DNA of 64,000 bases from Lasiosphaeris hirsuta (lineage: Eukaryota > Ascomycota > Sordariomycetes > Sordariales > Lasiosphaeriaceae), in contig JAUKUA010000007.1 in the NCBI GenBank assembly GCA_030549175.1, positions 3,720,001 through 3,784,000 on the forward strand, read 5' to 3'. Under the pieces are notes generated by a model. It worked only from the letters and a program-made list of their open reading frames with translations, did not search any database and had not been told where the DNA came from. The position numbers were made by a program, and so were the translations under genes. This document shows, in pieces, positions 1-11,494 of this stretch. How positions within the stretch are numbered: position 1 is the first letter of the stretch; each line of letters starts with the position of its first letter.

Positions 1-2379
1 TATATCTAGCTCACCAAGCAAGCAATTTAGTCATTTGACTACTGCGCTATGTGTTACGCAAAAGTTGCCCTTGGCAATTTTCATTTCTATGTCTACTCTG
101 CTCCGTCTGACTCGTGCGCCAATACGGGAGGTCCCATCTTGGCACTCAAAAGGGGTTGCGGGTGCGCAACTTCCTAAGTAGCTAGTTTAGGACCGGTATA
201 TTATTATATCTGCCGCATAAGGCATATGGGTATATATAAGTGGGTTAGCTCCGCAGGCAAGGGGATTTCCTTTTGACAAAAAGTGTCGTAATATCTCATA
301 GTAAAACAATGGGAGGTAACGCGTTTATAGGGATACAGACAGAATATATGTTCGGATCCCTATATATTAGTCCTCGTCGCGGCTAGATTCCACCATGAAA
401 GATTTCAACAACTTTGTCCATGGTATCCTCGATGGTATCCTCGATGCCGCTAGTCGAATTGATTAGATAGATGCTTTTTGTCATGGTTGTGAGGACGTGT
501 CCAAATTCTTGGCCAAAAGCAAATGTAGGCAACCGCAGTTTCAGCAGAGTCCCTGAACTTTCAAGTTCGCGGTTCCAAACCGCTCCAATGACAGTCTCCT
601 CGCTCCCAAGCCCCTTCACTGCACTGACAAAGTGTTTATGTCACGTCGTCCATGTTGTGAGCCCTAAATCGAGGAACCCGCCGCCACGTACGCTGTCACC
701 AACCAGGCTAAGTATACCCCGGGACCGTAATGTCCCGATATATTTACTTCACCTGTCATCGTCAAGGCCCTTTTCTTCTCCTCGTACGATATACAGCGCT
801 TATACGTGTCATCTCCCTAGAGGTCTGCGTGGCTCGGTGCTCAAAATCAGGCAGGATATACTTGAATTTGTGGCCCCGGAAAAGGCTATCATGGGGGTTG
901 TCACGGCCAGGTAGGATGAGAGAGACGAAGCTGCAGTATCCCAATATAGATTGTGGAAAAACAAGCTAAGGAAAGAAAGAGGGAAGATGGATGAATAGCA
1001 GCCGGGCTCTGGTCTTTTGCAGTAGTCCTGAGCAGCCCGGGCCACTCGTCCATCCAGTAAATGGTCTCCATGCTAACAGTGAATGGTCTGGTTCCATACT
1101 GACAGTGAATGGCTATCTTTCTGGTAGGAGAAGTTTTTGACGTGACGGTGTGTGGGTGCCAGCCGTCACAGGGGTGGTTTCTGACTACTCACTTGAGACC
1201 CAGAGGACTGGCGTACGGGAGAGGATGAGAAATGTGGGAGCGAGGAGATAGAAGAATAACATCCAGATCGATCTGTGTGCAGGGTACGGGTTGGCAGATT
1301 GGTACTTTAGCTTGAGTTAACGGTGCCTGAGCCTGGTAAGGATGGGGACAGAATTTGCAGTCGAACACACTATCCTTGGGGTAATTCCTTCCAGTCGTAG
1401 ACTACTCGTTGCGTCTTTTCTGCCGCGCCCGACATTCTCCATGCTGGCATTCAAGATAGTTGGGTAATAGTGAGATTTCACAGTGTAAGTAGGCGGGGGA
1501 GTGAACAAGTAAAAGAGGGGTTGATGTCAATGGAAATTGGACTTGGGTCCTGCAGCGAGTTCAGAGAAGGGTCTGCAGAAACTTCATTGACGAATCAGTA
1601 CGCCGGGTATGGTGATGGACGTGCGTTCTGCAGCCACTGCCTTGAGTTATATATTTGATTGGTTGTCACGCATTTTCGTCCACGTCATCAGTAGCTTCCC
1701 AGCTGCTTCGCTACCTTGGAGGCTTTCCGTAAGGCTCTGAATGAGGCGTAACCCCAGGCTCCGAGGTAAGGCAGTACGATGGGAAGCTGGAGTACAGGAC
1801 TGTGGAGACCACACAACGCTCCTGGCCTGACACGCCACTGGGGTGTGATGGATGGAACCTGGCAGAGGACCAAAAGAAGGGGCCACTAATGTCTCTTCAC
1901 CATCGTCTGCCTCTGTCCAATGCCTCGCGGTTCTTATATCAAAGATCCGTAGGAATATTGGTCCTAAGCCGAAGGACGAGGGCAATGTTGTGGATGTTCA
2001 AGCGGCCAGAGAGTTTCCTTTCATGGCATTGCTCTCATCCTAGCGGGCCCATTGATTGGAGGTACCGGGGGGTGCCCATGCGCTGCTTTAACATTGCCAC
2101 GATGTTTTCGGTTAGTAGGCCGGACTTGAGACCGACTCATTTTGGACAGATGTGGACGGAGTCTATGAAGGAAGAGGTTGTCACGATCATCTGAAGAGGA
2201 TGTCTTTTCTGCTTGGTTAAAATAAGGTCATGTTCTATATTTCCAAATCCCGTTCACATCTCCACGCTCTCAGGTAGCCAAGTGTTGGCCACTCCGGCGG
2301 TTAAGACGATGTAATTCCTTCAACTTTTTAAAAACTTCGGCGAACCTTGCACGCTCTGTATAGTTGTCAGTGTAGCTTC
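1..2379. other. gene-poor left flank
   Basis: No convincing gene is visible here. Open frames on both strands are short, overlap each other, and lack domain motifs or paired splice signals. The first 400 bases are AT-rich. They contain a 9-bp inverted repeat (TATAGGGAT at 326-334 with its complement at 355-363) and a duplicated 12-bp string at 422-446. The composition would suit a decayed mobile element, but no terminal repeat, transposase or polymerase motif can be identified. Confidence 0.5.
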
Positions 2380-4692
2380 TCAAAGGGTTCTGAAGAGATG
2401 GGACCTGCCCTCGACCGAGCCGAACTCGATGATGACCAGTGTCAGCTTTTCAACTTTGGTCAGACTGCGCCGCTGATATCTTCCAGCGCTAGCAATATTG
2501 TAACCGGCTATAGGATCAATTGCGGTGGCGCTTCTTGCGTTGATGTATTTGGAGGTGCCTTTAATCACCACCTCCTTGCAGTCGGACTCTTTCGGATCCT
2601 CGTCCACTTCTGGTTGGCAACGACACCTGTCAGGTCTAATTTTGACGTCGTCGTTGACTGAGATGGGTGAGCAAGCCTCATTAGCTTTGGCATAACGGGT
2701 AGGGGAAGCTCACAGAGCTTGCTAACCTTTGATAACTAGTAGCATATCGGCAAGGAAGATGACAAGGCACGGGCACTCAGGGGTCTCGAGAATGGTACCG
2801 AAATTCCCGTCTTGAAGTTGAACGTACTGCCGTGAACCAACCCGTGAGTCTGAGCCTGAGCTAGTCGGAGTCGAGTAACCGGAGCCATCGATTTTGAGGT
2901 TGGGATCGCTCTTCGAGACTCTTCCGAGTACCGAATTGCGCACTGAACTCGATCGGTTGCTGGAGGTCCACAACTGTATACGACCTATCTCCGCCCGTTG
3001 GACGCCCTTCCAAAGGACCCACTTCCTGTCGCCCCGTGAGAATTGGCATATAACTCTAGCACCAGGTCTATTTGTTGCTCCAGGTTAGCTTAATCTGATC
3101 TGGCGAGACGAAATAGGCTAACTAACAGATTGTCGACGATTTTGTAGCCGGTCACAGACTCCTGAAAGCTAAACAGGTCTGGGTCTTGTAGAAACGTTAT
3201 GGTATCGGGTACTTCAACTGTGCTGGTCCGGTTTTGCTTGATGGTGACAGAGTAAGAGTCCTTGCTTAGGCTCGAGTTGGGATGGGCTCCGAAGTGAACG
3301 AGGTTGAGATCCGTTTTGTAACTTGAGTCATCACTGTCAGGCATGGGTTCTCAGATTGACCCCAGTCCAGTCGCCTACTCACATCATGTTATCCGAGCAA
3401 CTACTAGTGCGAATGATCAAAGTCAAACTCCCTTCGCCGTTTTGATACACTTCAACATGCTTTTCGGCGTCAGTGTCCTCACAATGTAGTTGACTGATAC
3501 GTGTTTGTTAGTATGACCTTCAACTCTACATTGTTTTCCATCATTGTCTTACCATTGCATGACTTTGCCCCCTTGTCTCGGATCGAGGTTGTCTCTTCGT
3601 GGTCCCGACTGACGATACTCCAGCCATCGGTTCTTGTCCTTTTCAATCCTGTCTTGTATCTCATAAACTGTAGGGGCACCAGGTTTATCTCTGAGAGCCC
3701 CTTGGTGAGCCAAAAGAATCTTGTCCTCCAACCGGGCAAAGAATAGTGGCAGGGTCATGCCAAACTGAGCAAGTTGTGTTTCGAACTCCACGAACGAGGG
3801 ATGTGCCACAACAGTTCGATACTCGTCAGTCATCTCAGTTGCCTTTAGAAGCCAGTAAGCTCTAAGGATGCTCGAAAACGTGTGCACGTGGTCGTCATTC
3901 TCTTGAAACTTCTTGGTTGCTCGGTCCAGGTGAAAAACGGCTTCATCCACCCCGTCTGCCAATGGGATGCTTGTGAGACTTCCATGTCGACGCTTCATTA
4001 TGGCTGTGAGTGTGCGGTGGAGGAGGTCCGGAATAAGGTTCGCGGTGGAAGCTGCGAGCTGCGGCGTAGATGGCCGACACTCCGATATTGTAGGCCGATC
4101 GTTGCTAACGGTTTCGGGGCTGACTTGCTCGTGGTGAATCTGCCTACCCAACCATTCCGCCGTACTCAAAATGAGGGTTCGGAGGTGATCGAAGTTCGTT
4201 ATGTTCAAACAGTTGAGCGCCATGGACAACTTGATGTTGTGTACCGCAATACGGTCGCGGAAAATTGCCAAATCATCCTTGACGAAAAGATGCCACTGCC
4301 AGTTGTTGATGGCTCCCCGGCTTTCACCATAGGCTCGCCGCTTGTCGAGTAGCTCCCAACACTCATTAAGGGTGTCTCGAAAACCGCTGAGGACCCGTGT
4401 CAAACTCTCGGTAGCTGGCGACTTTTGCACCGAATGGTGATTGTATGCCCCAGGACCACTATGAACCTGACGCACCACATCGTGGAGGGCATTGAGATTC
4501 TGTCCCAGGGTGGCAATCTCTTCCCGAAACTCCTGATAGTGGTTGTCTAAGCCAATGGTGTGAGCTGTCCCTGGACGGCACGATTAGCTATGAGTGATAC
4601 TCACGTGCATCGTGGTTCAACCAGGCAATGGAGGTGATCCTCTGGAGGATCGCCAAGCCTTCCAGAATCTCGAGAAGCTCAAGGAGGATCAT
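2380..4692 (-). CDS. fungal N-terminal STAND-like protein, unknown function (6 exons)
   Basis: I reconstruct exons at 4692-4605, 4564-3553, 3493-3383, 3333-3127, 3067-2727 and 2657-2380. They join in frame to 678 aa. The second intron has a perfect TACTAAC branch site, and the others have canonical GT-AG ends and lengths of 40-69 nt. The start is the first ATG after an in-frame stop. The N-terminal half is helix-rich, with motifs such as NWQWHLF followed by a long amphipathic stretch. This resembles the helical N-terminal domains of fungal STAND/NACHT regulators, but no P-loop ATPase or repeat domain follows. The C-terminal half is polar with a Ser/Gly-rich linker near residues 515-550, and it does not match a family I recognise. 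A shorter model ending at 3090 is possible if the fourth intron is not spliced. The open frame across all six exons favours the long model. Function unknown. Confidence 0.6.
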
Positions 4693-5470
4693 GATGATTG
4701 GCTTATCGAGAGCTAATAGGGCCGGGGGCAAATGCAAGGATCAATTGCTTGCTGTAACTAAGACAGTCTCACATCGGCACTGCAACGACGGGAAGAAGCG
4801 ATGGAGATCCGAGAGGTCGGTTGGAAGGTAAATGTAAGGTACAGAAAATCGAAAAGAACAATCTCACGAAAGCAACAACACCTGAACTGCCACGCAGCCA
4901 GGCCGCGGAGCAGATCTGGATATCCCAAAGTCGGCGACCGACACACCTTCCTCCTGTTGAGAAACTGCTGCCTAATCAACCACTTCACATCCCAACCAAG
5001 GCAAATTTCGGGGCGACCCGCTTCATGCTCGGTGACAAGACCTGTCAAAATTTTGCGTTCGTTCCCGCTCTGATTGGGGGGGCACGGCAGTCGCAATGAT
5101 GGATTGGGGGCTTGCATCGTACTAGCGCTGCATTCCGGTTGATGCCCGGTCTCGGAGTGTGCTTTGCTGCATACTACGTTGCTTTGGGGTGTGCTTTCCC
5201 ACACCAGAGCCTTGAGGTTTTCAGCTGAGGAGGGGCAGTGTATGATGAGCCAGGGAAGGTGCCAGCCGGCTGCCTTATCTTCCACGATCGCCTTGTCTGA
5301 CGGCCCAATCGACTTCTGGTGTGAGGGCTTTTCTTTTGTGCAACTAAGCGCCGTTGCCGCGAAAGAAAATCATGTCGATATCACCTCAAGTAGTATTGAG
5401 TTGGCACATCAATGGTTCACCCCCAGGTTGACTTCAACGGTTCCACCGCTGCTGACCCTGCCACCGGTCG
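4693..5470. promoter_or_regulatory. divergent intergenic region between the unknown gene and the permease
   Basis: This 778-base stretch separates two divergently transcribed genes and so should hold both promoters. I see no clear TATA box. The overlapping short open frames on both strands have no recognisable motifs or splice signals. Confidence 0.4.
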
Positions 5471-7537
5471 ATGAGACATTCAGAGATGACCGCTACAGAA
5501 CAGCAGCCAATCCAAGGCGAGCCCCAACAATCGGGTAGCGGTCAACCTACTACCACTGGCAGGGATGGTGACACAGGCTGGCGCCCCGGCCTCGACCCAA
5601 GCGATGAGGCTCGTCTCACCCAGGCGCGGAAAGAGCAGTTCGCCATTGTCGAGGAGATCCCCACAGACAATGCCAGTCTTGGCTGGTACTCTGTCAGCTG
5701 CCTCATATTGAACCGTCTGATTGGCTCCGGCATCTTCAACAGCAGCTCCGTCATCTTTTCCAACACGCAAAGCATTGGCATTTCGCTCTTTTTCTGGCTC
5801 TATGGCCTCACCATGGCCATCTCCGGCACGATTGTGTACATTGAACTCGGCCTCACAGTTCCAAGGTACCGTCTGGGCGACGGGACAAGCAAAATTTCTG
5901 TTGTCCGAAGTGGTGGGGAGCTGCCTTACCTCAACTACTTCATAAAACGGCCCAGGTTCCTCGCCACTTGCCTCTTTGGTGTATCCTTTCTCATTTTTGG
6001 CAACACAAGCTTCAACTCGATTGCTTCTGCGGTGGCTGTGCTGCAAGCATCCAACACCAAAGAAACGCGTGGCATGGTTGCAGGTATCGCCATGGCGGTC
6101 AACACGTTCGCATGTTTGCTGCACAGCATGTCGAGAAAGTGGGGCATCAGACTCAACAACTTCTTCGGTACTGCCAAACTGGCCATGCTCTTCTGCATGG
6201 TTGTTTTTGGCTTTGCCCAACTCGGAAAAGACGGGTCGGTTGCGGCGACAAACTTTGACAGGACTACAGCCTTTTCGACCGCCAATAGTCCCGAGGAGGT
6301 GTACAGATATGCGGAGGCCATCATCCTCGCCATCTTTCCCTTCAGTGGCTTCCACCAAGCCAATTATGTGAGCAGCTCCCTAGGTCTATTCTTCCGTTCC
6401 TTGCCAACCACAGGTTTTTCACAGGTCCTGGCCGAGATTCAACACCCACGACGGAACTTTGCGCAGGTTTCCTTCTTTTGCGTCGCCTTGATCGCCTCTC
6501 TCGTGGTCACGGTAAACATACTTTACGCTGCAGTTATTCCAAAAGACATACTGTTCAAGCCCAACCACGACCAAGCATTCGAGTTCTTCAGCCACACGAT
6601 TGGGCGTGTCGCCTCAAGAACGCAAACACAAGCAATTTGCGGATCCTTCCGAGCCCTCTCGGCCATCGGAAACGTCATCGTCTTCACCTTCACCGCCGCT
6701 CGTGTCAAGCAGGAGATCGCCAAGGAGGGCATCCTTCCGTACTCCCTGTTCTTTGCGTCTTCGTATTCTTTCTCCGTCAGCAATGGCTTCCGGCGCTTAC
6801 CACCGTCGCGATCGAGCTACCAACTCTACAGCTCTCGTGCCCCTGCCGCCGCGTTGGCTTTGCATTGGGTGGTGACTTCGATCGCCATCTTGGCAACCGT
6901 CTTTGGCACCATGGAGCTGTCCTCGCCCGAGTCAAGATTTCACCTTTCCGCCTATTATCTTGGTATCGCAGCATTTGCCTATGGGTTGGATCTCATCTGG
7001 TTCTCCGTCATGGGGATCGGGGTTCTCTGCCTTCGTCTCTGGCCAGGCAGTAAGTGGCGTCAGAAGTCTCCGATTCCACACACTCTCGGCGTTGCAGCCG
7101 CTGCAACATTCGGAGCGACGAACGCTTTCCCGCTCGTCGCCATCTGGATCCCCGATCCTGCTGCAAAATTCCTGTCCAACACGAGTGACTCAGTGATATG
7201 GTATGCGCCCCAGACGTACGGAATTGCGGTCTTGGTCTTTGGAGTGGTGTACTGGTTGTGCTTCCGGTTTTACATATACCATAGGAAGATGAAGGCTGGC
7301 GAGTCGCTGGAGATTGTTCGGATTCCCATTTTCTGGAGGAGCCCCATTGGTGAGCTGCTGCAGCTGTATGAGATTGTCAAGGTCAGGTGGACTCGATACA
7401 TCCAAGGAGAGAAGAGGGAGTCAACTATTATCCGGCTCACAGAGTTCGGTACCCCTGGGTATGAGACGAGGACAACATCAGCAGTTTCCGGGGAGCGAAT
7501 CTCAAAGAGGGTATCGGGAGCGAGGAAGGACACGTGA
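5471..7537 (+). CDS. amino-acid permease, LAT/MUP1-like (APC superfamily)
   Basis: A plasma-membrane amino-acid transporter of about 12 membrane segments. Family-typical stretches visible are NRLIGSGIFN in the first segment, RSGGELPYLNYF, LFGVSFLIFGNT and VKQEIAKEGILPYS. These match the fungal high-affinity methionine permease (MUP1-like) branch, although substrate cannot be read from sequence. One intron of exactly 57 nt (6368-6424, GTGAGC...CACAG) restores the conserved NYVLAEI junction. The exons are 5471-6367 and 6425-7537, giving 669 aa. Without splicing the frame stays open and gives 688 aa. A second ATG at 5486 is an alternative start. The hydrophilic N-terminus (about 60 aa) and C-terminal tail are probably cytosolic. 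Confidence 0.88.
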   Translation: MRHSEMTATEQQPIQGEPQQSGSGQPTTTGRDGDTGWRPGLDPSDEARLTQARKEQFAIVEEIPTDNASLGWYSVSCLILNRLIGSGIFNSSSVIFSNTQSIGISLFFWLYGLTMAISGTIVYIELGLTVPRYRLGDGTSKISVVRSGGELPYLNYFIKRPRFLATCLFGVSFLIFGNTSFNSIASAVAVLQASNTKETRGMVAGIAMAVNTFACLLHSMSRKWGIRLNNFFGTAKLAMLFCMVVFGFAQLGKDGSVAATNFDRTTAFSTANSPEEVYRYAEAIILAIFPFSGFHQANYVSSSLGLFFRSLPTTGFSQVLAEIQHPRRNFAQVSFFCVALIASLVVTVNILYAAVIPKDILFKPNHDQAFEFFSHTIGRVASRTQTQAICGSFRALSAIGNVIVFTFTAARVKQEIAKEGILPYSLFFASSYSFSVSNGFRRLPPSRSSYQLYSSRAPAAALALHWVVTSIAILATVFGTMELSSPESRFHLSAYYLGIAAFAYGLDLIWFSVMGIGVLCLRLWPGSKWRQKSPIPHTLGVAAAATFGATNAFPLVAIWIPDPAAKFLSNTSDSVIWYAPQTYGIAVLVFGVVYWLCFRFYIYHRKMKAGESLEIVRIPIFWRSPIGELLQLYEIVKVRWTRYIQGEKRESTIIRLTEFGTPGYETRTTSAVSGERISKRVSGARKDT

Positions 7538-9123
7538 AGGGGCCAGAGACAGAGTCTTTATATGTTACCTATTGTAATTCAATGCGCTGTCCCGTGACTT
7601 TTCAAAGCCTGATTGGACCCTTACGATACAACATACACTAAAAGTCATAGGCATCTGCTCCCGAACAAATGTTGTCCACCGATATTCAACTAATCAAGTC
7701 AGTGTGCCGGTGTGATCACCCCCCCACGTGCCCCCGTACCCCCGTACCTATCGTTGTTATCCTGAGCAAATTCAGTGGTAAGTGGGGTGCGGTACTATCG
7801 TTCCTGGATCAGCCTAACGTTAGGTCATATTGCCGTCATCCTCCAACCCACCGGATTACAGCGTAAACAAAAACCGAAGAACCTCTAGGACCACAGCCGA
7901 ACAAGCATAATTGGTACCTATGCTCCAGTCGTCTCCAAGCGCTTCTCGGACTAACCTCTTACTCAGGATTGCGAGGACGATCACGATGACTGCGGTGCTT
8001 TTCACCGGCTGGAGAATGACTGACGGGTTGGGGTTAGGAAAGGGGGAATGTAAGGAGTAGAGAGGGTTTATATCCCAATAGAAATAAAAACGGCGGCCGG
8101 GACAACTTACCGGTAAGTAAGCGGACAGCTAGCTAGTCAGACTGGGGTTTAGCCGCTTCCGGAGGTGGTACTGCACGACCGGGGTTACTCTGAGCAGCTC
8201 CGACAGAGCAAACAAGTGCGTTTGCCGGTGCTGTGATCTGGGTGATGTATTACAGTTTTAGTGCGTCAGCGGTACGGGAGCCGTTTTGTTCGACGGGTGT
8301 GTGGTACCCTGGGTGTGGGCCGGTTATGGCTCCGGACAGACCGGAAAAGGTGGGGTAGATGGCTCCGTAGCTCCAACGTCAAACTCCGACAACTCCGACT
8401 CGCCCCGGATGCATCAATCCCTCCCCTGCCGATTGGCCACCCCTATTCCTGCCCCGGAGAAACTGGAAAACAATATCGATGAACTTGATCGAGTCTTGGT
8501 CGAGCGGCTTGAGGAATCCGATACCGGCTCACATTCGCCAACCACACACCGTGCGCATGAAGGCAAACATACCTAGGTACTAGGAATGTTACAGTCGTTA
8601 CCCCGGTTATTGATAGCTGCAGAATGGCGGTACAGTGAAGCAAAATTTCATGCAATACTTTGAGAAGACATCTCAGAAAGTCGGGTAATACAGACATGGT
8701 TTGTCAACGTGGTCAACGTGTAAACGAGCAGGGCCTCGCGGAGAAACTGTTTGGAATGCGAAGGATGCGGCATCTTTATTTCATCGACGTGTTAACATCG
8801 CAGATTTTTTCCTCTGCTGTTGGAGTGAAGGAAAGCGCGGCTAGGTGGTGGGAGTTGGGCGAGGTCCCAAAACCCGGTCCTCGCAACTCCACGGCCATTT
8901 TAGACCGTGGCAACTATAGCCGAGGCAGCCCTAGAGAGTCGAGGGATCGAGGGTAGTGAGACGATGCAAGTCATTTGATAGCCCCCACCGGGTTGATCGG
9001 GCCGCGACGTACTCAGATCCAGCTCAGTTTGTCAAAAACGTTGCACTCTAGCCCACCATCACCCAAAATCCTTTAGACGCACAAGCACCCATCAACAAAA
9101 GACCACTCGTTGAAGCAACTGCC
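7538..9123. other. intergenic, no gene recognised
   Basis: About 1.6 kb without a supportable gene. Small open frames overlap on both strands and none shows a motif, signal peptide or consistent splice sites. GC content varies, and a few short inverted repeats are present around 8110-8150. Confidence 0.4.
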
Positions 9124-9149
9124 AAAAAAAAAAAAAAAAAAAAAAAAAA
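9124..9149 (-). terminator. T26 tract, RNA polymerase III terminator
   Basis: A run of 26 A on the plus strand reads as T26 on the tRNA strand. It begins 7 nt after the tRNA 3' end. It is far longer than the four to six T needed for RNA polymerase III termination. Confidence 0.75.
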
Positions 9150-9156
9150 GATTTGC

Positions 9157-9228
9157 TAGCTGCGGTTGGTTTCGATCCAACGATCTCTAGGTTATGAGCC
9201 CGGCGCGCTTCCACTGCGCCACGCAGCT
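9157..9228 (-). tRNA. initiator tRNA-Met (CAT)
   Basis: A 72-nt tRNA without an intron. The acceptor stem AGCTGCG pairs fully with CGCAGCT and the discriminator base is A. The D-arm begins TGGCGCAGTGGAAGCGCG, the anticodon loop is CTCATAA, and the T-loop reads ATCGAAA. This T-loop (A in place of T at position 54) and the GGGCTCATAAC anticodon arm are hallmarks of eukaryotic initiator tRNA rather than elongator Met. The anticodon stem starts CGGG and ends CCTA, so one of the usual G-C pairs is weakened. It sits only 49 nt downstream of the esterase stop codon on the same strand. Confidence 0.92.
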
Positions 9229-9277
9229 TGTTGTGGTGATTCATGGAAACTGTTTTTGGGTCACACAGACGCTACCG

Positions 9278-10268
9278 CTAGAAGAAGTTCCCTTTCAAAG
9301 CAGTGGCGACAGTTTGGGCCACCAGCTTCTGAATCGCCGTCCCCGGGTGGTAGCGGTCGTACCAAAGACACGACTTACCGTTGGAGTTGCTGCAGTTGAT
9401 ATCAGGGGCCCCGTATGCCTTTGGGTCACCGAGTGCGGCCTCCCATGGCGGGTGAGTGTCGACAATCGTCACGTTTGCCTCGGGGTTTGCCGCCTTGAAT
9501 GTCGCGACTCTTGTTGGAAGCTGCGTGTTCCAGTTTCTGATGGCGCCGGTGAGGTCGGCCACCTTGGCGTTGGACTTCATCTGTGGTGTCTTGTTGGTCG
9601 CTGCCGAGAAGTCAGCTCGGAAGAGATCTGGCTGGCCCAAGACCACCACTCACGGGGAATGTTTAGCAGCACAAAGTTCCTTGCTCCACCAGTGTACAGC
9701 GTCTCGAGAAGGCTAAAGTACCGGTCCAGATCCTTGGTGACGAGCGTCGAGCCGGATTTCTCAAACGAGTTGCCTACATCGTTCACGCCAATCCAGACAC
9801 CAAACAGCGCACTCTCTGCCGTCCACGGCGCATACGAAGGCTTGGGCCGGAGATTGGTCGTCCACGTCTTGGTCTGGTCGGCGATGCTGGGGACACCGCT
9901 CCGGTACGCCTGCACGATCGAGTTGTCCACCGTCGCACCCGCTACGGCAAAGTTGAAGGTGAGAGTCAGCGACGTGTTGAGCTGCGTCGCCAGAAACCCT
10001 GGCCAGGTGAGTCCTCCGCTAAACGTGCTACCGGGCAAGGCTGGATTGCCCATGGGGTTGGAAGCCGACGGCTTGGCGCCGCTGATGCTGAAGCCCGTTG
10101 AGGTGTATGAGTCGCCGCTGGTTGATGTTGTTAGCACTAACCCTGTTCGGGAGTATTGACAGATGCTCACAACACGAAGAAATATTTGGTTCCTGTTACG
10201 GCATTGGCGAGAGGGGCAGCAATTGCCGCCCCTGAGCCTAGGAACAGCAGTGAAAGCTGAGCCAACAT
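9278..10268 (-). CDS. secreted SGNH/GDSL esterase, carbohydrate esterase family 16
   Basis: Three exons (10268-10171, 10117-9654, 9600-9278) give 294 aa. The first intron has branch GCTAAC and the second CTGAC. Splicing rebuilds the block I motif FGDSYT across the first junction. The N-terminus is a signal peptide (MLAQLSLLFLGSGAAIAAP), so the product is secreted. Catalytic features are the Ser nucleophile in GDSY (about residue 36), block III GVNDVG (about residue 145) and the Asp/His pair in DRYHPG (about residue 271). CE16 enzymes remove acetyl groups from hemicellulose-derived sugars as exo-acetylesterases. That role is inferred from family membership. Confidence 0.9.
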
Positions 10269-10544
10269 CTTGGGTACAGATATGGCGACAGGTACCAGGT
10301 TCTGGTGCGAACCAAAGCTGCCGAGGTATGCGGCACACCAAAGCTTATTTGTACCGTCGCAAGGTATGGCTTGTTTGATATGGGGTATGCGAGATGTCGC
10401 TGCTTCAGGCTAAATCTCACAGACGGCACTATTTCAAGTCCGCCAAACGACTTATCCGCTTCGATTCACCCACAAGTTTCTCCATATTGCTCATCCAGAA
10501 GAGGTCCATGCTGTATGCGGAGCATGGGGCTGATGCATGTCTTA

Positions 10545-10925
10545 TTACGTCTTGAAGTCACAGCTCGCCCATTCATTCAGCTGCCTCGAGAAGCCAGGGT
10601 TTATCTCAACAGCCCGCCGCTTACTCTTGACTGAATTGACGGCCTCATTGACTGTTACCTTGTGCTCTGCTGGTACGTTTTCTATCTAGTCGCAGACCAT
10701 CAGCAGGTGCGGAATGATATTCTGATCAGGAGAGTCGCGGATGCTGAAGCACTTATGGGCCAAACTATGGATGCGCGACCGAGATAGCTGACAGAGTGGG
10801 TAGATGATTGAGAGAATGTACTGGATATTTAGGCTTTCTAAAATTTGGGTGGATTGAGCGTCTCTGAGCGAGCCGAGATATAGGCTCGGTTCGATGAGCG
10901 ATGGTGGATCGGAATCCGGAGACAT
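10545..10925 (-). pseudogene. dual-specificity phosphatase relic lacking the catalytic loop
   Basis: A 127-codon frame interrupted by one TAG (10688-10686). The first part has the typical DSP opening (IEPSLYLGSLRDAQ, then LNIQYILSI) and continues to HLLMVCD. After the stop, the same frame reads IENVPAEHK and then NEAVNSVKSKRRAVEINPGF, which resembles the helix after the active site in DSPs. The HCxxGxSRS P-loop and its flanks, expected between these two parts, are absent (about 25-30 residues). The whole stretch is otherwise collinear. The likely explanation is an in-frame deletion of the catalytic centre plus a nonsense change. An undetected intron cannot explain the loss, because the missing residues are not present in the intervening DNA. 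Confidence 0.65.
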
Positions 10926-11494
10926 CTTGACATGTAGCCATATCGGATTTTGCAGTTGGGGTAAAACTTCTTGTTCAAAATGAAGATCGAACTATTTGTA
11001 GAGCAGAGCGGTGTTTGATCGAAAGCGAAATTCTAGCGAGACCCGTGCACTTTTTAAATCCGAACCAGAACGAATCAACATTATTTGCTGATGTTGATAC
11101 GAAAGCAAGTGAGAACCGAGTCCTCAAAACGCACTAGCACCACACATGCACCAAGCATAGAGGTAGGTGCCCTGCGATTCCCCCAATCAACTTCTGTTTT
11201 GCGGTATGGTTTGTGTCCAGAGTGGCCTGTGCCCACTACCCACCTTTTCCGCAGATCCAGACAGCGCATTTCCCGCAACCACTTTTCCACCACACACCAC
11301 ACACCTCACATCCCTACAACTTCTGCACTTCCAATTTCTGCCCCTCCAACTTCCCCATCACACGACACCACGGGGATGGAAGATGACTAGCCCAAACACT
11401 TACCCGCTATTTTTATATTCGTAGTTGCGCGGGAGCTGTCTGGCTTCGGCTAAGCACCCCTGCGCAATCGGCCAGAGCATGCTCTCCAGAAAAA

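Noticed and set aside
1..420. Possible retrotransposon LTR at the left edge
   Set aside because: AT-rich with a short inverted repeat, but there is no second copy, primer-binding site or polypurine tract to support it.
5480..6358. 292-codon frame antisense to the permease
   Set aside because: It overlaps a verified transporter and lacks hydrophobic or catalytic patterns.
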